64,000 nt of DNA, taken from contig NZ_JAQNDO010000001.1 in the NCBI RefSeq assembly GCF_028369105.1, forward strand, positions 5,300,501 to 5,364,500, in the 5' to 3' direction. The notes below the pieces were generated by a model. That model did not search any database. It saw only the letters and a program-made list of their open reading frames with translations, and was not told where the DNA came from. Each line of letters opens with the position of its first letter. Within the stretch, counting starts at the first letter, position 1. Source of the stretch: Polyangium mundeleinium. GTDB taxonomy: Bacteria; Myxococcota_A; Polyangia; Polyangiales; Polyangiaceae. The translations under genes were made by a program, and so were the position numbers. This document shows, one piece after another, positions 16,637-25,237 of this stretch.

Positions 16637-18433
16637 TCAGCCACGTGTCACTTCCAGCCCCGCGAGATCGTCGGCCTTGCGCCAGTTGTTCAGGATCTCG
16701 AAGAACTCGAGCGTGCCGCCGTTGTACGCGGCGAAGCGCGCCAGGCTCAGCGCGAGGATGCCCTCGTTGTTGTAGTAGCCGGGCGTGCATTCGGGACCGC
16801 CGAAGGCGATGGGGTTCGTCATGAGGCTGCCCATGATCACCTCCCACCATTGCTGCTGCGCCTGCTCCGTCGGCTCGATGGTCTCGACGCCCTGCTTCAG
16901 GCAACGCTCGACGATGTAGGCGGCGTGCTGCGCCAGCTCGTCGAGGACATGGACGAAGTTGATGGCCCAACCGCTCTGGGTGGGGCTGAAGATCAGGAGG
17001 TTCGGATATCCGCGGGTGAGCATGCCGTGGAGCGTCGTCGGGCCGTCGGCCCAGCTCTCGCGCAAGGACTTGCCGCCGCGCCCGCGGATGTCGAAGCCCA
17101 GCCGGCGGGTGTATTCGCTCGAGACCTCGAAGCCCGTGGAGTAAATCAGGCAATCCACGGGGTATTCCTTGCCGTTCACGACCACGCCGGTGGGCGTGAT
17201 TCGCTCCACGCCCTTGCCGTCGGTATCGACGAGCTCGACGTTCGGGCGGTTGAACGTCTCCAGGTATTCGTCGTGGAAGCAGGGACGCTTGCAGAGCTGG
17301 TTGTAGTAGGGCTTGAGCGCCTCGGCCGCCGCCGAATCCTTGACGATGGAGTCCACCCGCGCGCGGATTTCCTCCATCTTGCGGTAATCGGCGAGCTGGC
17401 GCAGCCCGGCCGCCTCCGCGGGGGTCGTGGCATTGCGGGTCTCGGCGTCGTCGAAGATGTAGGTCCAGCCGTCCTTCACCAGGTCGACGTCCTGCTTTCG
17501 ACCCGAAACGATGGCGGTGAAATTGATCATGCGCTCCCGCTGCCAGCCGGGCGCGAGCGTCTTCGCCCAGGCCTCGTCGGTCGGCTGGTTGTTCCGTTCG
17601 CCGACGCCCGAGGGCGTGCGCTGAAAAACGTACAATTGCTTGGCCGAAGCGCCGAGGTGGGGAATCGCCTGGACTGCGGTCGCTCCCGTCCCGATGATGC
17701 CCACGCGTTTGTCGGCGAGCCGGGTCATGCTGCCCGCGGGGCCGCCGCCGGTATAAGCATAGTCCCACCGGCTCGTATGGAAGCTGTGGCCCTTGAACGT
17801 CTCGATCCCCGGGATGCCGGGCAGCTTCGCCTTGTGGAGGATGCCCCCGGCGATGACCACGAACCGCGCCGCGAGTTTGTCGCCGCGGTTTGTCGTAACC
17901 ATCCAACGCCGTTGCTCTTCGTCCCAGTCCATCTGCTCGACCTCGGTCTGGAACAGCGCCGCCTTGTAGAGGTCGAATTGCCGGCCGATCCGCTGGCAGT
18001 GGGCGAAGATCTCGGTCGCCTTGGCGTACTTCTCCGTCGGGACGTAGCCGGTCTCTTCGAGCAGCGGCATGTAGATGTAGGATTCCACGTCGCAGGCGGC
18101 GCCCGGATAACGGTTCCAGTACCAGGTGCCGCCGAAGTCGCCGCCCTTCTCGACGACGCGGAAGGAATGAACCCCCGCCTGGCGCAGCCGCACCGCCGCC
18201 AGCATGCCGCCGAAGCCACCACCGACGATCAGCACGTCGATCGTCTCGGTCACCGCCGGACGGGTGAAGCCAGGCTCGACGTAGGGATCCTTGTCGAAGT
18301 CCGCGTACACCTTGCTGAGCTCGAGGTACTGGGTGCTGCCGTCGGCGCGCAGCCGCTTCTCGCGCTCGAGCCGGTACTTCTCCTGCAACGCCTCCGGAGA
18401 AAAAGCGGCCTCACCCTTCTTCGTCGCATCCAT
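16637..18433 (-). CDS. Flavin-dependent Baeyer-Villiger monooxygenase
   Basis: 598 residues from the ATG at 18433 (AAAGGA upstream); the open frame to 18646 would overlap the TetR gene and is not used. Two dinucleotide folds are present, GGGFGG (71-76) for FAD and GTGATAVQ (about 244) for NADPH, and between them the type I Baeyer-Villiger fingerprint [11 protein letters not shown] (about 212-222). [20 protein letters not shown] is typical of the cyclohexanone/cyclopentadecanone/phenylacetone monooxygenase group. It inserts oxygen next to a ketone to give an ester or lactone. First gene of a three-gene operon, divergent from a TetR gene with a strong shared operator. Confidence 0.93.
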   Translation of the reverse strand: MDATKKGEAAFSPEALQEKYRLEREKRLRADGSTQYLELSKVYADFDKDPYVEPGFTRPAVTETIDVLIVGGGFGGMLAAVRLRQAGVHSFRVVEKGGDFGGTWYWNRYPGAACDVESYIYMPLLEETGYVPTEKYAKATEIFAHCQRIGRQFDLYKAALFQTEVEQMDWDEEQRRWMVTTNRGDKLAARFVVIAGGILHKAKLPGIPGIETFKGHSFHTSRWDYAYTGGGPAGSMTRLADKRVGIIGTGATAVQAIPHLGASAKQLYVFQRTPSGVGERNNQPTDEAWAKTLAPGWQRERMINFTAIVSGRKQDVDLVKDGWTYIFDDAETRNATTPAEAAGLRQLADYRKMEEIRARVDSIVKDSAAAEALKPYYNQLCKRPCFHDEYLETFNRPNVELVDTDGKGVERITPTGVVVNGKEYPVDCLIYSTGFEVSSEYTRRLGFDIRGRGGKSLRESWADGPTTLHGMLTRGYPNLLIFSPTQSGWAINFVHVLDELAQHAAYIVERCLKQGVETIEPTEQAQQQWWEVIMGSLMTNPIAFGGPECTPGYYNNEGILALSLARFAAYNGGTLEFFEILNNWRKADDLAGLEVTRG

Positions 18434-18468
18434 CCGCACACATCCTTTCGACTCGACAGCCACCAACC

Positions 18469-18535
18469 ATGTACACGGCTGTGTACATCTCTGGACATAC
18501 CCCTGTCTTCGGCGTAAGTAAACAGCCGTGTACAT
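18469..18535. promoter_or_regulatory. Operator pair between the BVMO operon and the TetR gene
   Basis: ATGTACACGGCTGTGTACAT (18469-18488) has 8-bp arms around GGCT. A 14-bp copy, ACAGCCGTGTACAT (18522-18535), repeats the left part of it in reverse and runs into the TetR ATG at 18534. Most likely the binding sites of the TetR protein, controlling both directions. Confidence 0.7.
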
Positions 18536-19112
18536 GCCTCGCACCGAGCCCAAGAAGCCGACGCGGCAGCGCGATGCGGATCGCACGCGCTCCGCGATCC
18601 TCGACGCCGCGCGGACCCTGTTCTCGACACGAGGCTTCACGAACACCGGCGTGCGCGAGGTGGCGGAGCTCGCCGGGGTGAACTCCGCGCTCGTCGGCCG
18701 CTACTTCGGCTCGAAAGAGGGGCTGTACCGCGCGACGCTGGAGCGGATCATCGACATCTCCCCGATGCTCCACGGGGATCGGCGCAGCTTCGGCGTGGAC
18801 ATGGTGTCCATCTTCTGCGACACGCAGGACGCCTCGGGCCCGCTGGCGATGATGATCCTCTCGGCGGCCGACCCCGCGGCGCACGCGGCGAGCATCGAGT
18901 TTCTTCAGACGAAGGTGATCGTGCCGCTGGCCGCGTGGCTGGGGCCCCCGAACGCCGAGGAGCGGGCGGCGCGGCTCAACATCCTCTGGACCGGCTTCCT
19001 CACGAGCTGGAAGCTCTTGCCCCTCGAACCGCTCGCCGATGCGCGCATCGCCTCCACGCGCCGATGGCTCGAAGCCGCGACCCAGGCGATCGTCGACGAG
19101 GGCGCGGGCTGA
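18534..19112 (+). CDS. TetR-family regulator of the divergent monooxygenase operon
   Basis: 192 residues (ATG 18534; a GTG two codons earlier at 18528 is possible). The N-terminal helix-turn-helix reads [20 protein letters not shown] then [20 protein letters not shown]. The C-terminal half is an alpha-helical ligand domain of the AcrR type. It is divergent from the Baeyer-Villiger gene and its start codon overlaps an operator half-site, so it probably represses itself and the operon until a ketone or related ligand binds. Confidence 0.92.
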   Translation: MPRTEPKKPTRQRDADRTRSAILDAARTLFSTRGFTNTGVREVAELAGVNSALVGRYFGSKEGLYRATLERIIDISPMLHGDRRSFGVDMVSIFCDTQDASGPLAMMILSAADPAAHAASIEFLQTKVIVPLAAWLGPPNAEERAARLNILWTGFLTSWKLLPLEPLADARIASTRRWLEAATQAIVDEGAG

Positions 19113-19130
19113 GCGAGCGCGGACGCCGCG

Positions 19131-19817
19131 TCAGGGCTGGTTGGGCCAACCGCGGACGAAGGTCGAGAAGAACGGCAATGCATGCATGGAGGGGTGGGGA
19201 TCCACCTGCGTGTCGACGCCGCTCCGCGTGCTGACGAATTCCCCCTCCCACACGACCGCCCCCGACTTCGTATCGACGAGCGACACCCGCCCCGAGAGCG
19301 TGGATTGGACGGTATTGCCGGCCATGTTCCCCCCGCCATGGACGGCCTGCTCGTAATGCAGGCGAGACAGGGCGAAGTAGCGAGCATTCAGGGAGGCCGT
19401 GAGCTCGGCGAGTCGCGTCGGGTCGGTGCCCCCCTCCTCATAGACACGCATGAACTTGGCTTCTTCTTCGAGCGCCCCCTGGAGGGCCTGATCATGCGAG
19501 GCGCTGCTGGCGAGGTGGATGTCTTCGCGCGTTTGGAGGACGGCACGAACGAAGGCGGCCGCCATCAAGGAGCGCTCCTTGGGGCCCACTTTGTCGTCGT
19601 CGAACTTCACGGGCATGACCGCGATTTTGCCGCTCACGAGGTCCTTGGACGTCAACGCAGGATCCACGCGGAGGATCGTGGGTTGCCACGCGCAGCCCGC
19701 GAGGGTGCCGAGCCCGAGGACGGGCATCGAGGCAATAAGCAGCGCAGAGGCCGCACGCTTGAGCCGACCAAGGAATGTCGATGACGGAGCTGGGCGCGCC
19801 GAGCGCATGTCGTTCAC
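19131..19817 (-). CDS. Predicted lipoprotein, function unknown
   Basis: 228 residues from the GTG at 19817, chosen because GGGAGG lies 6 nt upstream; an ATG three codons later is the alternative and a much longer frame to 19913 is unlikely. A basic N-terminus, a hydrophobic stretch and GTLAGC form a lipoprotein signal. The mature part is a single globular domain with VSGKIAVMPVKFDD near its start, then a helical region and a C-terminal beta-rich part (SLVDTKSGAVVWEGEF) like CsgG/TolB-type lipoproteins of unknown role. It converges with the TetR gene (18 bp). Confidence 0.75.
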   Translation of the reverse strand: MNDMRSARPAPSSTFLGRLKRAASALLIASMPVLGLGTLAGCAWQPTILRVDPALTSKDLVSGKIAVMPVKFDDDKVGPKERSLMAAAFVRAVLQTREDIHLASSASHDQALQGALEEEAKFMRVYEEGGTDPTRLAELTASLNARYFALSRLHYEQAVHGGGNMAGNTVQSTLSGRVSLVDTKSGAVVWEGEFVSTRSGVDTQVDPHPSMHALPFFSTFVRGWPNQP

Positions 19818-19865
19818 GAAAAACCCTCCCACTCTCCCGGACCGAGAGTTCGGATGTTGTGTCGT

Positions 19866-19887
19866 CCTGCCAAACGATCTTGGCAGG
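19866..19887 (-). terminator. Weak hairpin between the ATP-grasp and lipoprotein genes
   Basis: CCTGCCAA and TTGGCAGG arms around six bases, 43 bp after the ATP-grasp stop, without a T-run. Confidence 0.3.
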
Positions 19888-19929
19888 AAGGGCAGGAAGG
19901 TGTCAAGCGTCACAGCGGACGACGGACGT

Positions 19930-21147
19930 TCATTCGAGCTCGACGCGCAGAATCTCGACCGCCCGCCGCAGCGCCTGCGCGACCAGATCCGTGTCCTCGT
20001 GCCGCAGCATCACGAATCCCACCCCGTCGTAGGCATTGCCCTGCTGCTGCCCCGGCGTCGGCAGGCGCGCCTCGACCACGAGCGAGCCGATCTCCGCGTT
20101 CGCCTCGGCAATCCCGTGCACCGCCTTCACGCGACCCGTCCCCGCGCCGCGCAGATACGCCGCGCCCACCGCATATTTCCGCTCCGGCACCTCGAATGTG
20201 TCGTCCACCATGAGCTTCGCCCAGGCGCCGTGGAAATCCACGTCGTGCGCGTGCGAGAGCAGCGTCATGAAATGCGCGCCGGGCGGGCGCGCGCCGATCT
20301 CCGAGACGGCCACGCTGCCGTCCGGCCGCTGAAACCATTCCATGTGCGTCAGGCCCGTCGTGAGCCCGAGCGCGCGGACCGCGTTTTCGCCCGTCTCCCG
20401 GATCGACGCGTACGCCGGCACGTCCACGTGCCGCGGCGACAGGACGCACCATTGCATCCATGGATTTTCCATCACCGTGAGCGGCGACGGCCAGTACTTC
20501 GAGATCGAATACCACACCATCCGGCCGTTCACCGTCACCGCGTCGAGCGAATGCTCCTCGCCCCGCAAAAACTCCTCGAACAGGACGGGGCCGCCCTCGG
20601 CGGCCATCCGCGCGAGGTACGCGTCGAGGTCGCCCTGCGTCTCCAGGCGGAACGTGTCCACGGAGCAAGCCCCGGCCGGGGGCTTGACGACGACCGGGAG
20701 GCCGACGTCGGCGAGGAAGTCGAGGGCCTCTTCGCGGCGGTGGGCGAGGCGGTGGCGCGCGCAGGGGACGCCTTTGCTCTCGAAGATGGTCTTCATCACG
20801 GCCTTGTCGCGGAAGTTCCGCGCGACCTCGGGCGACATGCCCGGCAGTCCGAGCGCGGCGCGGACCTCGGCGAGCGGCTCCTGGAGCGGCTCGAGCGAGC
20901 CGATGAGGCGATCGATGGGCCCCATCTGCTCCGCGATCCCCTGGACACCCTCGGCGATCTGACGCGCATCGAAGGCGTTTTGCACCTGCCAGTGGCCGGC
21001 GAGGCGATCCTTGATCGAGGGCGGGAGCTTGTCCGCCGGATCCTGGGCGAGGACGCCCAGGCGAACCCCGGGCACGTTCGCGGTTCCGGAGACGAACTTG
21101 AGGGCGCCCTCCGTGACGAACGGCAGGACGAAGACCACGTTGCGCAT
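19930..21147 (-). CDS. ATP-grasp ligase-like protein
   Basis: 405 residues from the ATG at 21147 (MRNVVFVLPF). The middle and C-terminal parts carry ATP-grasp features: LPVVVKPPAGACSVDTF (ATP-binding Lys and loop), GGPVLFEEFLRGEEHSLD, the Mg-binding stretch MEWFQRPDGSVAVSEIGARP with Glu and the conserved Arg/Pro, as in carbamoyl-phosphate-synthase-like ligases. The N-terminal part is a pre-ATP-grasp Rossmann-like domain (MGPIDRLIGSLEPLQEP). It should join an acid to an amine through an acyl-phosphate. No peptide or cofactor genes adjoin; it is divergent from the CBM48-nuclease gene. Confidence 0.85.
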   Translation of the reverse strand: MRNVVFVLPFVTEGALKFVSGTANVPGVRLGVLAQDPADKLPPSIKDRLAGHWQVQNAFDARQIAEGVQGIAEQMGPIDRLIGSLEPLQEPLAEVRAALGLPGMSPEVARNFRDKAVMKTIFESKGVPCARHRLAHRREEALDFLADVGLPVVVKPPAGACSVDTFRLETQGDLDAYLARMAAEGGPVLFEEFLRGEEHSLDAVTVNGRMVWYSISKYWPSPLTVMENPWMQWCVLSPRHVDVPAYASIRETGENAVRALGLTTGLTHMEWFQRPDGSVAVSEIGARPPGAHFMTLLSHAHDVDFHGAWAKLMVDDTFEVPERKYAVGAAYLRGAGTGRVKAVHGIAEANAEIGSLVVEARLPTPGQQQGNAYDGVGFVMLRHEDTDLVAQALRRAVEILRVELE

Positions 21148-21221
21148 GGCCGGCAGACTACAGGCGAGAAGGCCGCCCCGGAAATCCTTTTGACACGCCC
21201 CTCGCGCAAGCATAACCGAAG

Positions 21222-22358
21222 GTGGCGATGACCCGCCCCGAGGTGGTTTCTTCTCCCGGCTCTAGCGTGGCGCACGATGGCTCCGTGTCCTTCGTCTACC
21301 GCGACGAACGCGCTTCCCGCGTGCTCGTGGCCGGCGATTTCACCGGCTGGGGCAAGGACCCGATTCCGCTCGTGAAGCGCGAAGGCACGGATCTGTGGGT
21401 CCTCACGACGCGGCCGCTGCCGCGCGGGCTGCACGCGTACAAGCTCGTCGTGGATGGCCGGTGGACCGCGGACCCGGCAAACCCGCTCGACGTCGACGAC
21501 GGGCTCGGGGGGCGGAACTCGGCGTTCGTCGTGGGAGGGCGTGAGCTCGGTGATCCCGCGGCGATCCGCGTGCTCTCGCTGAACCTGCACACCTACCAGG
21601 AGCGCGGCCTGCAGGACGGCGCGGTGGTGAACGATTCGATCCCGAAGATCGAGCGGATCGCGTTCGGCGTGGCGGCGATGGGGCTCGACGTGCTGCTCTT
21701 GCAGGAGGTCGGCGAGCACGTGTCGAACCCGGCCGAGCCGAACGCCGGGCGGATCTTGCAGGAGCACCTCGAGCGGTTCACGCGGCGGCGCTGGGAGCAC
21801 GTGTGGCGAGAGGCCCACATCGGGTTCGACGTGTACCACGAGGGGCTGTCGATCCTGTCGTCGGGCCCGATCGAGGACGTGACGGTCTTGCAGCTCAGTG
21901 AAGGTCCGCTCGCCCGCATCGCGCTGCTCGCGCGGACGACTGTCAAAGAGACCAAAATCCGGGTGGGGACGACCCACGTGTCGTGGGGATCGGACGGCGG
22001 AGCGCAGGTCGCGCGTCTGCTCGCCGAGGCCGCCCGGTTGCCGGGGGGTGATCACGCCGCGACGCTCTTGGCAGGGGATCTCAATGGAAGCCCCGAGGAC
22101 CGGCAGGTCGCGCTCTTCGTGGAGCGTGGATATACCGACGTGGGAATGGCCACGCGCAACGTGTGGCCCACGTTCGGGGAGAAGACGCTGACGAGCCGGA
22201 TCGATTACCAGATGCTCCGGGCCACGGCGGGCCGGCGCGCGGCGCGTATCGAGGCGTTCGTCCGGGTGTTCGACGGCGCCGGGCCCGAGGATGGGCTGCA
22301 CCCGCGCGTGAGTGATCACGCGGGGATCGTGGGCGCGTATCGCTGGGACATGGGATAG
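21222..22358 (+). CDS. CBM48-like domain fused to an endonuclease/exonuclease/phosphatase domain
   Basis: 378 residues (GTG 21222; ATG 21228 is equally possible). Residues about 20-105 form an isoamylase-N/AMPK-type glycogen-binding domain: VSFVYRDERASRVLVAGDFT, GWGKDPIPL, HAYKLVVDGRWTADPANP. From about 114 an EEP-fold hydrolase follows: IRVLSLNLHTYQ, LDVLLLQEVGE (metal Glu), VGTTHVSWG, LLAGDLNGSPED (Asp and Asn), and SDHAGIVGAY (final Asp-His). No signal peptide, so cytoplasmic. All core catalytic residues are present. Substrate could be a nucleic acid, a phosphoinositide-like or a sugar-phosphate ester; the glycogen-type domain hints at polysaccharide binding. Confidence 0.82.
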   Translation: MAMTRPEVVSSPGSSVAHDGSVSFVYRDERASRVLVAGDFTGWGKDPIPLVKREGTDLWVLTTRPLPRGLHAYKLVVDGRWTADPANPLDVDDGLGGRNSAFVVGGRELGDPAAIRVLSLNLHTYQERGLQDGAVVNDSIPKIERIAFGVAAMGLDVLLLQEVGEHVSNPAEPNAGRILQEHLERFTRRRWEHVWREAHIGFDVYHEGLSILSSGPIEDVTVLQLSEGPLARIALLARTTVKETKIRVGTTHVSWGSDGGAQVARLLAEAARLPGGDHAATLLAGDLNGSPEDRQVALFVERGYTDVGMATRNVWPTFGEKTLTSRIDYQMLRATAGRRAARIEAFVRVFDGAGPEDGLHPRVSDHAGIVGAYRWDMG

Positions 22359-22472
22359 GTCAGCGCGCGTCGTGGTCTGGCCTGCCAAGCCGCGCACGAG
22401 GTCCCCTCGGATTTTTTCGCACCTTGCGCTTGCTCTCGGATACGTTGGGCTCGGAGAGGAGAGGGTACGGTC

Positions 22473-23456
22473 GTGAAAAACGCAATTGGGGTTCGTCGCA
22501 AGGCATCACGTTTCGTTGCGTTAGGACTCGCTTTCGGCGGCCTCTCGGTCGCCCTTCCGGCGCGCGCGGAAAATGCCCCGGCGGAGGCGCCGCCCGCTGC
22601 ACCGGAGGCCGCGCCGGCGAAAAAGACCCCGGCGCCGTACTCCTTGCCCTTCATGCTCCGGCCCGTGACCGCGGGGAACGTGGTTCGTCTCGACACGGCG
22701 CTCGCGTTCTCGACGACGAAGACCACGGTCCCGGTGCTCCTGTCCGGCAGCTACAAGATCCTGCCGAACCTCGCGGCCATCGTACGGCTCGGTATGATTC
22801 ACAGCGAGACGAAGGGGCCCGAGGGCACGAAGGCCACGTCGTTCATCAACCCCGCGATCGGCGCGCTCTACTCGATTCCGATCGGCGAGTCGTGGAAAGC
22901 GGGCCTCTTCGCCGCTACGACGATCCCCGTGGGCACGGGCGGCGGCGACAAACCCGACGCGGCGACACGCACGGCGAACCTGGACGGGATTTATGCGCGG
23001 GCCTCGATGGACAACGCGCTCTTCCAGATCAACTACATGACCCCGATCGTCGGCGCGGGCATCGGCTACATCGCGAACGGGATCACGCTGCAGGCCGAGG
23101 TGACGCTCCTCCAGCTCCTCCGCGTGCGTGGCGCCACGCTCGACAAGGACGCGGCGCGGACGAACCTCACCGCGGGCCTGCATTTCGGCTGGTTCGTCAT
23201 TCCGCAGCTCTCGATCGGCACCGAGCTGCGTTACCAGTTGTGGGTCTCGAACGGGACGATCGAGAAGGGCCCGGATCCCACGCGGATCGACAACTGGACG
23301 CTCGGCTTCGGCCCGCGCGGGCACATCAAGCTGAACGACAAGATGTGGCTACGTCCTGGCGTCTCCCTGACGATGGGCCTCGATCTGCCGACCGGATTCG
23401 CCTCGGGCGGCCTCGAGTACAAGATCGTGCAGATCGACGTGCCGTTCGTCTTTTAG
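22473..23456 (+). CDS. Predicted outer-membrane beta-barrel protein
   Basis: 327 residues from the GTG at 22473. A signal peptide ends near ALPARAEN, followed by a Pro/Ala-rich linker of about 20 residues, then repeated amphipathic strands (VVRLDTALAFSTTKTTVPVL, SIGTELRYQLWVSNG, LRPGVSLTMGLDLPTG) and a C-terminal Phe (DVPFVF), the usual outer-membrane insertion signal. It has the look of transporter or porin-type barrels but no defined family. Its TAG stop overlaps by 4 bp the TAA stop of the convergent gene. Confidence 0.78.
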   Translation: MKNAIGVRRKASRFVALGLAFGGLSVALPARAENAPAEAPPAAPEAAPAKKTPAPYSLPFMLRPVTAGNVVRLDTALAFSTTKTTVPVLLSGSYKILPNLAAIVRLGMIHSETKGPEGTKATSFINPAIGALYSIPIGESWKAGLFAATTIPVGTGGGDKPDAATRTANLDGIYARASMDNALFQINYMTPIVGAGIGYIANGITLQAEVTLLQLLRVRGATLDKDAARTNLTAGLHFGWFVIPQLSIGTELRYQLWVSNGTIEKGPDPTRIDNWTLGFGPRGHIKLNDKMWLRPGVSLTMGLDLPTGFASGGLEYKIVQIDVPFVF

Positions 23457-24043
23457 CCGAGGGCCGCGTGCAGCACCTCGCGCGTCGCGCCGAGCAAGCG
23501 ATGGTAATGCTCGGGCACGGGGCGCAGGCCCGCCATGAACATCACGAGGCCGCCGGGGCGTATCTCCAGGTGCCCCTGAAACCCCCAGCTCGCGAGCATG
23601 GAGCGCAGGCGCGGCGGGAACGCGGCGGCGGCCTCGGCGGGCGAGGCGGCGAAGGTCGTGACGTGCTGATCCCAAAGGCTGTCGCCGATCTCGACCTTCG
23701 GCGGCGGCGCGCTTTCGAGGTAAGCGACGCGCGTGACGAAGTGCTCGCCGACCCGCATGGCCGCGCGGCGCACGAGGTGCGGGTGCGTCGCGTACGCGAA
23801 GATGGTTCGTTCGAGGGGCTCGGTGTCGAGGTCCGTGGCGTACCAGGGCTCGACGAGCACATACGGGCCGTGGGGCGTCTGGCGCGTGACCGCGTGGAGG
23901 TACTGGCCCGGGGGCGCGATGTTGTCGTGCGGCTCCCACGGGCGGAACCAGCTCTCCCCGGGGAAAGGGTTCCACGTGAAGCCATTCGCGTACGCCCACG
24001 CGCCGATACGCTCCGCGCTGAAGGATCTCTGAGGGCCCGACAC
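23453..24043 (-). CDS. Conserved-looking protein of unknown function
   Basis: 196 residues, no signal peptide or membrane segment. Aromatic- and Pro-rich start (FTWNPFPGESWFRPWEPHDN), a HAVTRQ stretch, and a C-terminal helical part. I do not recognise it. The long open frame that continues upstream past 24043 is antisense to the next gene. The start at 24043 is not supported by a clear ribosome site. Tail-to-tail overlap with the beta-barrel gene. Confidence 0.6.
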   Translation of the reverse strand: MSGPQRSFSAERIGAWAYANGFTWNPFPGESWFRPWEPHDNIAPPGQYLHAVTRQTPHGPYVLVEPWYATDLDTEPLERTIFAYATHPHLVRRAAMRVGEHFVTRVAYLESAPPPKVEIGDSLWDQHVTTFAASPAEAAAAFPPRLRSMLASWGFQGHLEIRPGGLVMFMAGLRPVPEHYHRLLGATREVLHAALG

Positions 24044-24142
24044 GCGGCGAGAGCGTAATCCGGGAGGGTCTGCGAAGCAAAGGCCGAAGAGGACGGGCTC
24101 GCGAAACGCGGCGGGGGAGGGTATCCTCGCCCGCGGGACGGC

Positions 24143-25168
24143 ATGACACGGATCGCGCCTCTGGCGACGTCACACGCAGGGGATCGCCTGGTCGACGGGA
24201 TGCGGGTGTTCGCCTTGCCCCCGCCGGAAATCGGGGACGTACGTTCGGTCGGGAGCACCGTGCAGGCCGGCGAGAAGCCGGTGACGCTCTCGCTGCGCGT
24301 CGCGCGGACGTCCGTGCTCGTGGCGTTCGCCGCGGTCGCCGTGGGCGTGGTCTCGCTCGTGCCCATCGGCATCCTGGTATGGCTGCTGCGGCAGGGGTTC
24401 GGCCTCGGCTCTCCTTGGACGGAGTCGATCTCGTACGTGTTCGTCGCGATCGCGGCCGCCGCGGGGGCCTGGTTCGCGGCGCCGATCGCGTGGGAGGTGA
24501 ATGGGCCGACCGCGTCGTGCACGTACGTCGGGAAGGACGGGCTCGCGCAGCACACGTGGGGGGATCCGCTGCCGCGCGTGGTGCTCCGTTTCGAGGACGC
24601 GCGCGCGCTCGTGAAGGTCGTGCGCGTCCGCAAAAAAGGGGAGACGAACCGCGTCGAATTCGACCTGCGCTGGATGGGGCGCCGGAGCGTCGGCGCGGCG
24701 TTCCGGATCCACGGTCATTACGACGGGGAGACGCCGCGCGCGGGCGCGCAGCCGGAGCACCAGCCGTATCTCTTCGCCGTGGCGGCCGAGCGAGCCTGGA
24801 ACGACTGGCTCCTTCGAAAGGCGCGCGAGGATGTGGAAGCACACGGCGCGATCGAGATCGGGCGAGATGCGCGGGATCCCTCGCGGCGCGCGCGGATCGG
24901 GCTCGGGTTCATTGATCTTTTCGACGGCGAACGCGTGGAACGGTGGAGTGCGATCGAGGTGGACGAGATCGAGGTGAAAGGCGGGACGGTCGTGATCCGC
25001 AGGATCGATCCGATGCGGGGAAAGCGCTCGATCGAGCGCCGCTATCCGGGCAGCGCGCCGGGTGCGATGGATAACGAGAGCTTCTTTCCGATCGTGCTTC
25101 GCGAGATTGCGGGATTGCCCATGGAACAACACGAGCCGGGCCTGGGAGAGAGGCGCGCGGTGGGGTAG
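24143..25168 (+). CDS. Two-helix membrane protein, function unknown
   Basis: 341 residues. Two predicted membrane helices near residues 55-80 (SVLVAFAAVAVGVVSLVPIG) and 95-115, after a cytoplasmic N-terminus, then a large soluble part rich in beta strands (VEFDLRWMGRRS, IEVKGGTVVIRR). No catalytic motif seen. Starts at the ATG 24143 without a visible ribosome site. The gene stands alone between a leftward unknown gene and the PAS-STAS gene. Confidence 0.7.
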   Translation: MTRIAPLATSHAGDRLVDGMRVFALPPPEIGDVRSVGSTVQAGEKPVTLSLRVARTSVLVAFAAVAVGVVSLVPIGILVWLLRQGFGLGSPWTESISYVFVAIAAAAGAWFAAPIAWEVNGPTASCTYVGKDGLAQHTWGDPLPRVVLRFEDARALVKVVRVRKKGETNRVEFDLRWMGRRSVGAAFRIHGHYDGETPRAGAQPEHQPYLFAVAAERAWNDWLLRKAREDVEAHGAIEIGRDARDPSRRARIGLGFIDLFDGERVERWSAIEVDEIEVKGGTVVIRRIDPMRGKRSIERRYPGSAPGAMDNESFFPIVLREIAGLPMEQHEPGLGERRAVG

Positions 25169-25237
25169 ACACCGCGCTGTTTCCGTCTTAGACGAGGTCC
25201 CCCAGCGACGTCACGCGTCGTCTGCGACGCCCGACCC

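Noticed and set aside
15107-18517. 1136-codon open frame on the + strand
   Set aside because: It is the antisense of the propeller lipoprotein and Baeyer-Villiger genes, has no domain motifs and is rich in Arg/His/Val as expected of a GC-driven shadow frame.
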